Part shown: piece after piece, positions 11,177 to 18,023 of the stretch | Numbering within the stretch: the first letter of the stretch is position 1 | Layout of the letters: each line of letters begins with the position of its first letter | Source of the DNA: Actinomycetota bacterium | GTDB taxonomy: Bacteria > Actinomycetota > UBA4738 > CADDZG01 > WHSQ01 | Assembly (NCBI GenBank): GCA_030448085.1 | Contig: JAUJNU010000024.1 | Coordinates: 1 to 18,593, forward strand | Reading direction: 5' to 3' | DNA: 18,593 nt | Translations under genes and position numbers: made by a program | The notes under the pieces: model-generated | The model's input: only the letters and a program-made list of their open reading frames with translations | Told to the model about the DNA's origin: nothing | Database searches by the model: none

Positions 11177-14100
11177 CTACTTGATCCCGTGGCGGGGACG
11201 AAGCCGCTTCCAGAATCGGTCTCTCAGGGAATCGTCGTCCTCGTCCTCGTAGTTGTCGAGGAGGGTCCCGTCTCCGCCGTGCTCGGGGACGCCCCAGAAC
11301 GGGTCGTCGTCCGAGTCCTGGTCGTCCGCGTCGGCCAGCTGGTCCCAGGCGGTGGCTTCCTGGGGACGCCCCGAGACGTCCTCCGCAACGGGCCCCAGGA
11401 TCTGCATCACCTGTGACGTCATCCTCGAGGCCTTGCTCGAGTCCTTCTGGGCGGCGACCGAAGAAGCCTGAGCGGCCCTCGCGGCTCCCTGAGCGGCCTT
11501 GGCGGCGTCCTGAGCGGTTTTGATGGTTGTCATCTGCTCGGACAGGATCGCGTTCTGCTCCGTGGTGTGGCGAGCCAGCATGTCCGCCACCTCCCAGATC
11601 GCCTGACGGGCGGCAACGGCGGCTTCCTGGGCTGAGCGTGTGGCCTCGGAGATGTCGCTACGCATCGCCTGCTGCTCGGTCAAGTGCCCTTCCGACTGAG
11701 TGAGGGCTCGGGCCTGAGCCTCCTGCGCCGACCGCACCATCTCCTCGGAGTTGGTGGCGGCCTCAGCTGCTGCGGTTGCCGCCTGCTGAGCCGCCGCCCG
11801 GGCTGAAGCCTCGCCCGAGACAAGCTCGATCGCCTCGCGTGCAAGCTCCGCGGCTTCTTCGGCCGCAACCGCCGTCCGCTCCTGCGCGTCGAGGGCGACG
11901 GCTCCCTTGGCGGCGTTCTCCTCGGCCCTCTCTGCCGCCTCGGCTGCCCTAGCGGCTGCCTGCTGGATCTCCTCCTCCGAGCTCTGCACGGCCGTACGAA
12001 CCGCGGTGACGGCCTGCGTCCGCGCCTGTTGGGCGGCGAGGCTGAGGCTCTGCAGGGCCTTCTGCCTCGACCCGTCGAGCTCCCTCTGCACGGCCTCGAG
12101 CTCCGCGCGCATGGGCTCGAGGGCCCCCGCGACCTGTTCCGCCGCTTCAGCCCGGGCGAGCCCACCGGCGTACTCCCGGGCTTGCTGCACGGACTCCTCG
12201 GCGGACCGCACTGCCTCCCGGGCTGCTCGCTCGGCCCTCTCCTGTGCCTCGAGGGCGGCCCCTGAGATCGAGTCGATGGCCTGCTGGGCCTCCAAGCGGA
12301 CTTCTGTGTTCGCCTCGTGCCCGGCCTCCAGGACAGCGCTTTTGGCCGAGGCCAACACCTCGTCCGTGGCGACCTCGAGCTCGGACTTGACGCCCTCGAC
12401 GGAGTTGACGGCCTCCTGCAGCGCCCGGCTGGCTTCTTGCCTGGCTTCGTTGGCCGCCTGCACACCTCGCTGGCGGGTCTCTTCGATGACGCGTTGCGTC
12501 TCGGCCCGAGCCTCTTCCGCGGCCGCCCTGATCTCGTCCCGCACCGACCCCGCGACCTGGTCGGCTTCGCTCCTGGCAGCCACCGCGGCGCTCTTCGCCG
12601 CCTCCTGCGCCTCGGCGATCGCGCTTGCAGCCACCTCCCTTGCCTCGCTGGCGGCCCTGGCTGCTTCTTCTCTCGCTTGCTGGACCCCTTCGAGCGCGTG
12701 CTGGCGTGCTTCCTCCGTGACCTGTGCGGCCTGCTGGCGGACCTCCGATGCCGCGGCTTCGCGAGCCTCGGACACGGATCCGAGCGCAGCCTCGACGGCC
12801 TCCCGGTGGGACCGACTCGTCGCCTCACGCTCTTCTTCTGCAGCCCTGCGGACCATCTCCAGTGCGGCCTCGGAGGATCGCGTTACCGCCTCCTGCGCTT
12901 CCTCGGAGCGCCGGATGGCCTCCTTGGACCCTTCGATGGCCTCGCGGGAGCCGCGGATCGCCTCCTGAGAGCCTTGCACTGCGTCGAGAGTGGATTCCTT
13001 CGCCGCCGCGGCCGCCTCGTTGGCCGCGTGCGCAGCCTGGTGTGAAGATTCGACCGCGTCCGCTACCGACCCCTCGATCGCCTCCTGCGCCTGCTGGGCG
13101 GCCAGCATCAGCCGGGCCTCGGCCCCCGTCGCTGCCTCACGTGTGTTCTGGGCGGCCTGGAGGGATGCTTCCCGGACCTCCTTCATCGCTTCTTCGGTGG
13201 CGGCGCGAGCTTCGCTCGAGGCGCGGTGGACCTGTTCCTGGATCTGTTCTGCCTGGCGAGCGGCGGACTCGGCGGATGTCTGCAGCTGCTCCTGAGTCTC
13301 TTCCGCGGCGCGGATGGCGCTCTGCGATGCGGCGGCAGCGGTCTCCCGGGCCGCGGTGACCACCAGCTCGACGTCCTCGCGGGCGGACTGGGCAGCCGCA
13401 CGGGTCTGGTCCCAAGCGGCCTGCGCCGCTCTCTCGGTGTCCTCACGGGCGGTCTGCGCAGCGAGCTCGGCGGCAGAACGTGCTGAGGCGGCGGCGTGCT
13501 GGACCTCCTCGAGGACGCTCTGAGCAGCCCTGCGGGCTTCTTGACCCGCAGCTTCGGCGGCCAGCTCCCGAGCTTCTCTGACCGCTTCCTCAGCGGCCTT
13601 GATGGCTTGGATCGACGTTGCTTCTACTTGGCGCTGGATCTCCCGGGCGGTGCGAACCGTCTCCTCGCTTGTGGTGGCGAGGTTCTGCTGGCTCGCGGAC
13701 GTCAGTCGCAGGATCTCGGCAGCAGCTTGCTCGGCGACCTCCTGAGCCCGCCCGGCAACCCGCTCGGTCTCCTCACGCGCTTCGGTGGCAACCAACCTTG
13801 TCTCGTCGCGAGCCGCCCGAGCCGCCCGCCCCGTTTCCTCGCGTGCGAGCTGAGCCGCGACCTCGACCTCGGCCCTCGCCGCTTGGACCGCGTGCTCCGC
13901 TTCCTCACGTGCGCTCTGGCTGGCGAGCCGCGCCTCTTCCCCAACCGCCTGGCGGGCGGAGCGAACTGCGATCTCCGTCGCCTGGATGGCCCGTGCCGCA
14001 GCCGCCTCAACCTGCCGTTCGATCTCCTCGGTCTGGCGGATCGTCTGTTCGGCCGCATCGAGGACTTGCTGCTGGCTCGCTGCGGTGAGCCTCACCGCAT

Positions 14101-15808
14101 CCTGAGCGGCGGCGCCGGCGACCTCCTGGGCCCGGCGAGACGCCCGTTCGGCGTCCTCACGAGCGACCTGGGCTGCGAGCTCTATCTCGTGCCGAACCGT
14201 CTCGGCCGCCTGCTCGGCGTGGATCCGGGCGGCTTCGGCGGAAGCCTCGCGACCTTGGCGGACGGCGGCCTCGGTGTCGAGGAGCGCTTGCTGAGCCGCC
14301 GCCTCGATCCGCTGCTGGATCTGCTGTGCGGCCCGGAGGGTCTGCTCGCCCGACGCCGCGATCTGGTCCCGAACGGCGTTAGTGCGATGCACCGCTTCCT
14401 GCACGGCGGCGACGCTGGCGGTACGGGCGTCCTGAGCCGCGGCCTCGGCCGCGTCCCGTGCCCTTTGCGCGGCGCGTTCCGCTTCGTCGCGCGCGGCGTG
14501 GGCCGAGCCTTCCGCGTCGGCTCTCGCGATCAACGTGGCTCTTTCGATCTCCTCACGCGCCGTCTGAGCTGCATGACGAGCCTCGTCCCCGGCGGCCTGA
14601 GCCGCCTCTTCGCGCGCCGTTCTGACCGCTTGCTCGGCCGCCTGGATCGCGGCTCGAGAGGACAGCTCCATCTGCTGTTGGATGGCCTGGGCCGCCCGCA
14701 GGTTCTCTTGTGCCGAGTCCTGGACCTGCTGCTGGCTCGCCGTTGCAACCCTTACCGCCTCGGCGCTTGCCGCGGCAGAGGCTTCACGTGAGCGCTGGGC
14801 GGAGAGCTCTGACTCCTCGCGCGCCGACTGGGACGCGGCCTGAGCCTCCCAGCGGGCCGCTTGGGCGGCGTGCTCGATCTGTTCACGCGCCTGCAGGGCT
14901 GCCGCGCGGACCTCTTCTTCGGCGGCGCGCGCGGCCCGCTCGGCCTCGAGCTGAGCGAACTCCGCGGCCGACTGACGAGCCGCCTGAACCGCCTGACGGG
15001 TCGTCTGGATGGCCTCGTCGGCGGCCCGGCCGAGGGACTCCTGCACCCGCTCGCCGGTGAGGATCGCCTCCTGGCGGGCCGCTTCTGCAGCCTGCCGGGC
15101 CTCTTGCGCCATGCGGGCCGCATCCTGGGCGGCCCTCGTAGTTGCCTCCCTCTCGAAGCGGGCCGTCCGTTCTTCGTTCTCCTGAGTGCTGAGGTGCTGG
15201 GCCGCGCGCGTGGCGGCTTCGATGGCGTCGGCCGCAGCGTCCCTGGCAGCCCGGAGAGTTTCCTCCTGGGCCGCCTGCGTCATGGACTGCTCGTGTACGA
15301 GTGCAGCTGCTTGCTGCGCGGCTAGATTCGCGTGGGCGGCTTGGTCGACCGCCTTACGGGCCTCTTCAGTGAGCGAGTCGAAGGTCGCCTGGGTGGTGCT
15401 CTGCTGCGCCTCGAGGGCGTTGGCGATCTCGCTCAGCTTGACGTTCAGGAACTCGACCTCGGCCTCTGTCTGCGCAGAGCGGGTCCAGGTCTCGGCGAGC
15501 TGCTGGATCCAGTCCGGAAGACCAAGCGAGCCGGTGTTGAAGCTGCGGGTCATGGGGGGATGTGAAGGACGAAGGATCCCGAGGCTCTGAGCGTGGCGCG
15601 TGGCGTCACCGATGTTCACGAGCGCGGCCTCGGCCCCCGTACCCTCGGCAAGGTGCCATGCGACGGCTCCGCTCTCGCACCACGACAGGAGTGTCTCGGC
15701 GTCTATCCCGAGCCTCCTCAGCGCAACGGTGATCGGCACCCATTGAGATCCCTCCGGGCGCGTCTGCCTCAGAAGGGGGCCAGGTTGCCCGCTGCCCATC
15801 GTTTCCAT
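11177..15808 (-). CDS. Giant HTH-coiled-coil protein built of hendecad repeats, function unknown
   Basis: An uninterrupted 1543-residue protein; I recognise no named family. Start ATG 15808 is chosen because GGAGG lies 4 bases upstream; TTG 15889 would add 27 residues. Residues about 22-76 (WVPITVALRRLGIDAETLLS, then WCESGAVAWHL and ALVNIGDATRHA) resemble a MerR/BldC-type winged helix-turn-helix. Residues about 100-1460 are almost pure Ala/Glu/Gln/Arg/Ser helix, with one proline seen (LEPMRAEL, near 1230). Hendecads such as AAQTAREEIER and AAQLAREETGR run in phase for long stretches. The last 55 residues are Asp-rich (DADDQDSDDDPFWG, NYEDEDDDS) and end in the basic FWKRLRPRHGIK. No signal peptide or membrane helix is seen, so it is probably cytoplasmic. 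A single helix of this length would span about 200 nm. By design it resembles KfrA-type or polar scaffold proteins (inference). trxA follows after 81 bases. Confidence 0.93.
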   Translation of the reverse strand: METMGSGQPGPLLRQTRPEGSQWVPITVALRRLGIDAETLLSWCESGAVAWHLAEGTGAEAALVNIGDATRHAQSLGILRPSHPPMTRSFNTGSLGLPDWIQQLAETWTRSAQTEAEVEFLNVKLSEIANALEAQQSTTQATFDSLTEEARKAVDQAAHANLAAQQAAALVHEQSMTQAAQEETLRAARDAAADAIEAATRAAQHLSTQENEERTARFEREATTRAAQDAARMAQEARQAAEAARQEAILTGERVQESLGRAADEAIQTTRQAVQAARQSAAEFAQLEAERAARAAEEEVRAAALQAREQIEHAAQAARWEAQAASQSAREESELSAQRSREASAAASAEAVRVATASQQQVQDSAQENLRAAQAIQQQMELSSRAAIQAAEQAVRTAREEAAQAAGDEARHAAQTAREEIERATLIARADAEGSAHAARDEAERAAQRARDAAEAAAQDARTASVAAVQEAVHRTNAVRDQIAASGEQTLRAAQQIQQRIEAAAQQALLDTEAAVRQGREASAEAARIHAEQAAETVRHEIELAAQVAREDAERASRRAQEVAGAAAQDAVRLTAASQQQVLDAAEQTIRQTEEIERQVEAAAARAIQATEIAVRSARQAVGEEARLASQSAREEAEHAVQAARAEVEVAAQLAREETGRAARAARDETRLVATEAREETERVAGRAQEVAEQAAAEILRLTSASQQNLATTSEETVRTAREIQRQVEATSIQAIKAAEEAVREARELAAEAAGQEARRAAQSVLEEVQHAAASARSAAELAAQTAREDTERAAQAAWDQTRAAAQSAREDVELVVTAARETAAAASQSAIRAAEETQEQLQTSAESAARQAEQIQEQVHRASSEARAATEEAMKEVREASLQAAQNTREAATGAEARLMLAAQQAQEAIEGSVADAVESSHQAAHAANEAAAAAKESTLDAVQGSQEAIRGSREAIEGSKEAIRRSEEAQEAVTRSSEAALEMVRRAAEEEREATSRSHREAVEAALGSVSEAREAAASEVRQQAAQVTEEARQHALEGVQQAREEAARAASEAREVAASAIAEAQEAAKSAAVAARSEADQVAGSVRDEIRAAAEEARAETQRVIEETRQRGVQAANEARQEASRALQEAVNSVEGVKSELEVATDEVLASAKSAVLEAGHEANTEVRLEAQQAIDSISGAALEAQERAERAAREAVRSAEESVQQAREYAGGLARAEAAEQVAGALEPMRAELEAVQRELDGSRQKALQSLSLAAQQARTQAVTAVRTAVQSSEEEIQQAAARAAEAAERAEENAAKGAVALDAQERTAVAAEEAAELAREAIELVSGEASARAAAQQAATAAAEAATNSEEMVRSAQEAQARALTQSEGHLTEQQAMRSDISEATRSAQEAAVAARQAIWEVADMLARHTTEQNAILSEQMTTIKTAQDAAKAAQGAARAAQASSVAAQKDSSKASRMTSQVMQILGPVAEDVSGRPQEATAWDQLADADDQDSDDDPFWGVPEHGGDGTLLDNYEDEDDDSLRDRFWKRLRPRHGIK
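12890..12973 (-). repeat. Heptad run in the giant gene
   Basis: Residues about 946-973 read GSQEAIR, GSREAIE, GSKEAIR, RSEEAQE: four consecutive 7-residue repeats (21 bp), the first three nearly identical. This differs from the 11-residue phase on the N-terminal side and may mark a change of coil handedness or a hinge. Confidence 0.75.
13304..14740 (-). repeat. Four large tandem repeat units inside the giant gene
   Basis: Units begin at protein residues about 357, 478, 577 and 705 and run 121, 99, 128 and 131 residues. Each opens with a variant of ASQQQV, then an (E/A)-Q-x-(I/L)-R segment, I-(Q/E)-(Q/R)-Q-(V/M)-E, an AI-x-A-x-E-x-AVR block, and finally a ladder of 11-residue repeats. Units A, C and D share GAGCCAGCAG at the DNA level (minus strand). 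The length of 99 or 121 reflects whole hendecads gained or lost. Confidence 0.75.
15581..15745 (-). other. Helix-turn-helix-like domain of the giant protein
   Basis: These codons give ITVALRRLGIDAETLLSWCE, then SGAVAWHL, a loop with GTGAEA, then ALVNIGDATRHAQSLG. The order (helix with A-x-x-L-G, turn, recognition helix ending in W-x-x-S-G, hairpin wing, short strand, helix) is that of MerR, BldC and excisionase folds. It is the only globular-looking segment besides the tail. DNA binding is inferred. Confidence 0.55.
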
Positions 15809-15812
15809 CTGA

Positions 15813-15817
15813 CCTCC
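15813..15817 (-). promoter_or_regulatory. Ribosome binding site deciding the giant protein's start
   Basis: GGAGG on the minus strand, followed by TCAG and ATG at 15808. The longer TTG start at 15889 has no comparable site, and its extra codons overlap an AT-rich promoter-like stretch. Confidence 0.7.
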
Positions 15818-15837
15818 GAACTGCCTGTTGATGAGTT

Positions 15838-15846
15838 GTGAATAAT
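15838..15846 (-). promoter_or_regulatory. DnaA-box-like 9-mer upstream of the giant gene
   Basis: TTATTCACA on the minus strand matches the relaxed DnaA box consensus TTWTNCACA. It lies 30 bases before the giant gene's ATG in the most AT-rich patch of the region. A single 9-mer with this degeneracy could be chance. I saw no cluster of boxes, so this is not an origin. Confidence 0.3.
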
Positions 15847-16042
15847 TCAACGAGCGCCCGGAGAGACCTGCGGGACCGGGGGCGGTCAATGGTAGGGCAT
15901 GTTGCCTGATGTGACTAGTGGCGATTTACGAGCGCTGTTGTTAGTGGGAAATCCTGTCAGCGAGAGTGACAAGTGCGCCTCGTGATAGCCGTCCTCGCCC
16001 GAACCTCCTATCCTGTTCGCAGGTGGCGGAAAACACACGCCG

Positions 16043-16115
16043 GGGGCGGTAGCTCAGTTGGTAGAGCACCGGCTTTGCAAGCCGGGGGTCAGGGGTTCGA
16101 ACCCCCTCCGCTCCA
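16043..16115 (+). tRNA. tRNA-Ala (anticodon TGC)
   Basis: A 73-base cloverleaf has acceptor GGGGCGG paired with CCGCTCC plus discriminator A. It includes the G3-U70 wobble pair that identifies tRNA-Ala. The anticodon TGC is at 16076-16078 on stem CCGGC/GCCGG, and the T arm is AGGGG-TTCGAAC-CCCCT. CCA is not encoded. Together with tRNA-Ile this recalls the tRNA pair found after gyrA in other actinobacteria, but the two are separated and divergent here. Confidence 0.97.
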
Positions 16116-16145
16116 CTCCATAGGTCCCCCGGCGAGAAGCGCTCG

Positions 16146-17321
16146 CTTACGGTGCTCGCAGCCCCTGTTGTCCTCGCCACCCGTGCAGGTGTCGATGCCG
16201 GCGCCCCCGGCGAGCTTGTCGAAGCCCGCCCCTCCCCGGACCTCATCGCGGCCTTCTCCCCCTTCAGCTCGTCCCTGCCCCCCGGCCGGAGGATCAGGTC
16301 GTCGCCCTCGCGGCCCTCGATGCGGTTGGACGCCGCGCCTCCCTTGAGGACGTCGTCGAATTCCGACCCGCTAACGCTTCGATCCAGAGACCCGATCGTT
16401 CCCGGCCGGTCGCGACCCCTGTGGCGAGGTCGACCCTCACGCCGGAGGACGTGCCCCACATGCTCAACTCATCGGAGCCGGCTCCGCCGCGGCTCAGGTC
16501 GTTCCCTATCCCGGGGATGAAGAAGTCCCTCCCGGCTCCACCGACCAGCCTGTCGTCTCCCTGATTGCCGAGCAGGGAATCGCCTTTTCCCCCGCCGCGC
16601 ATCGAGTCGTCCCCCGCAGCCCGAAGAACACATCCGAGGTGGCGCCCCCGATGAACTCGTCGTCGAGAGGACCCGTGGAAAAACACTGAGGTTCGTGAAG
16701 GAGTCCTTACCCTCGCCCAAGGCCGTTCCCGAAGGAACGTCGATGCGAACGCCTTGGTGGAGCCGGAGAAGGAGGATGTCGGGCCGGACGATGCCCTCGT
16801 CCGACACCGTGACCCCCTCGAGGACGTCGTCACCGGCCCTCCATGGAGGGTGTCCGAGCCGTAGTCGAAGCCCGGCAACCGCCATCGTCGATCACGTAGT
16901 GAGCCTTGCCGATCTGTGGTCTTGACCTGGAGCCCCGTAGAGGCGGCCGCCTCGTTCAGATGGTCGGCTCCTCGGTTCCCGAACACATAGCTCCCGGGCC
17001 GGGGAGGCGGTCGTTCCCAGGGCCTCCGCTACCTTCCTACGAAGATGCGGTCACGGCCCCGGCCCCCGCAAACGAGGTCTCCCTCGATCGTGTCGCTGCC
17101 GTTCCCCTCGATCGTGTCGCTGCCTGCCTCCCCGCCACGATGACGTCGCTCCTCCGGGTGCCCTCGATCGTGTCGCTGCCATTGGTGCCCACGATCGTGG
17201 CCCTTCTGCCGAAGCAGCGGCCCCGGCAGCGGCGGGAGCGAGGCGAGGCAGCAGCCCCCAGCATGAGGCACGCGAGAACGGTTATCAGGCGTCGTGGGTT
17301 CCTACCTGGAACGGCCATCAT
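16146..17321 (-). CDS. Secreted RTX calcium-binding repeat protein, frameshifted
   Basis: An exported protein with RTX nonapeptide repeats, which fold as a calcium-bound beta-roll outside the cell. ATG 17321 (followed by a second ATG) has GGAGGAG 6 bases upstream. The signal peptide is MMAVPGRNPRRLITVLACLM, then LGAAASP. Repeats follow: GTNGSDTIEGTRRSDVIVAG, GSDTIEGNGSDTIEG, FDYGSDTLHGG, AGDDSMRGGGKGDSLLGNQG, DDRLVGGAGRDFFIPGIGND, SEFDDVLKGGAASNRIEG, REGDDLILRPGGRDELKG and the end GGAGIDTCTGGEDNRGCEH. Two segments, GVRIDVPSGTALGEGKDS and GVRVDLATGVATG, are spacers typical of RTX proteins. Indels are frequent. The end is approximate, at a TAA one frame off. No enzymatic domain is visible. No type I secretion genes are present and the signal peptide implies Sec export. 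Confidence 0.85.
17081..17180 (-). repeat. Three identical 20-bp copies in the RTX gene
   Basis: CCCTCGATCGTGTCGCTGCC (plus strand) occurs exactly at 17081-17100, 17105-17124 and 17161-17180. On the minus strand it encodes GSDTIEG, the RTX calcium-binding turn. The first two are 24 bp apart and the third is 56 bp further on. Confidence 0.85.
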
Positions 17322-17388
17322 CGGGCTCTCCTCCGGTAGGCAGTCACACAGGGCTCAACGGCGCGAGGTGGCGAAGGTTTCTCGGGCC

Positions 17389-17901
17389 CTAGCCCTCGTC
17401 GATCGTCACCTCTTGCAAGACCACGTCCTCGCGGGGGCGGTCCTGAGCCCCCGTGGGGACGTTGGCGATCGTGTCGATCACATCAGGCCCTCGGTGACCT
17501 CCCCGAAGATCGTGTGTGCCGGTTGTTGAGGTGAGGGGTGGGGCCGACGGTGACGAAAGAACGGGGGAGTCGTTCGTTGCCACGGCCCGGCGTTGGCCAT
17601 CGCGAGGAGGTAAGGGCGGTCGAGCTCGGCCCCCCGGAGGGAACTCGTCCTCGAACTGGTAGCCGGGGCCTCCGCGTCGGTCCCTTCGGGGGTCCCGCCC
17701 TGGATCATGAAGCCGGGGATGACGTGGTGGAAGACCGTCCCCTTGTAGAGGGGCTCGGTCTTGCGCTTGGGTCACGGGGGTCTTTCCACTCCCTCTTGCC
17801 TGACGCGAGGTCGACGAAGTTGGCGACCCGTGATGGGCGTGCTCGGGCATTAATTTCACCTTGAACGTGCCCTGGGAGGTAACGAAAGTGGCTGTCGACA
17901 T
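17389..17901 (-). CDS. ppiA: Cyclophilin-type peptidyl-prolyl isomerase, frameshifted
   Basis: This enzyme isomerises X-Pro peptide bonds and is probably cytoplasmic, as no signal peptide is seen. ATG 17901 begins MSTATFVTSQGTFKVKLMPE, HAP, then NFVDLASGK after a shift. Further family motifs follow in mixed frames: KGTVFHHVIPGFMIQGG (catalytic region), GYQFEDEFPPG, RPYLLAMANAGP, TNDSPVLS, HTIFGEVTEG and DVIDTIANVPTGAQDRP, ending VVLQEVTIDEG. The motif around ANAGPGTNGSQFF is partly altered (TNDSPVLS), consistent with sequence errors. Length of about 175 residues is normal. In M. tuberculosis ppiA also lies just beyond gyrA, tRNA-Ile and tRNA-Ala; the symbol is given on that synteny. Confidence 0.9.
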   Translation of the reverse strand: MSTATFVTSQGTFKVKLMPEHAHHGSPTSSTSRQARGSGKTPVTQAQDRAPLQGDGLPPRHPRLHDPGRDPRRDRRGGPGYQFEDEFPPGGRARPPLPPRDGQRRAVATNDSPVLSSPSAPPLTSTTGTHDLRGGHRGPDVIDTIANVPTGAQDRPREDVVLQEVTIDEG

Positions 17902-17956
17902 GAGGGTCCTTACCGAGATCGGGTCAGGGGCGAGGTGTAAGCGCCCGCCGCCCTGG

Positions 17957-17981
17957 CGCTACTACTACGGACGTAGTGGCG
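17957..17981. repeat. Inverted repeat in the ppiA-lipoprotein divergent promoter region
   Basis: CGCTACTAC pairs with GTAGTGGCG (one G-T wobble) around a 7-base loop. It lies midway in the 122-base divergent intergenic region, where an operator is more likely than a terminator. Function is unknown. Confidence 0.3.
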
Positions 17982-18023
17982 AGTCCTCTTCCACGGATCG
18001 GGCGATCCGGAAGGGGGTGCTCC

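Noticed and set aside
13304..14740. CRISPR array or satellite DNA suggested by regular repeats
   Set aside because: Repeats are degenerate at DNA level, in frame and in multiples of 33 bp, with no unique spacers between identical repeats. They are protein-coding hendecads.
13496..14791. Long plus-strand open frame (431 codons) opposite the giant gene, and others at 11907-12968 and 12317-13045
   Set aside because: They are antisense to the repetitive GC-rich giant gene. Their Leu/Arg/Gly- or Ala/Ser-rich composition mirrors its codons and shows no domain, and the minus strand has the ribosome site and the HTH domain.
11177..15808. Chemoreceptor, SMC or LEA-protein identity for the giant gene
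   Set aside because: No transmembrane helices or chemoreceptor signalling hairpin, no Walker A/B or ABC signature of SMC, and the HTH-like start with acidic tail does not fit LEA proteins; similarity is only of composition.
15809..15889. Extended start of the giant protein at TTG 15889
   Set aside because: No ribosome site precedes it, while ATG 15808 has GGAGG at good spacing; the extra codons cover an AT-rich promoter-like patch.
15809..16042. Replication origin near the DnaA-like box
   Set aside because: Only one relaxed match was seen, with no cluster of boxes, no long AT-rich unwinding element and no dnaA or dnaN gene nearby.
9043..16115. Integrative element between the two tRNA genes
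   Set aside because: No integrase, transposase, plasmid gene or direct repeat of a tRNA end is visible, and trxA looks like a chromosomal housekeeping gene. The idea remains only as a gene-order observation.
17081..17180. CRISPR-like exact 20-bp repeats
   Set aside because: Spacing is irregular (4 and 36 bases between copies) and all copies encode GSDTIEG of the RTX repeat in one protein.
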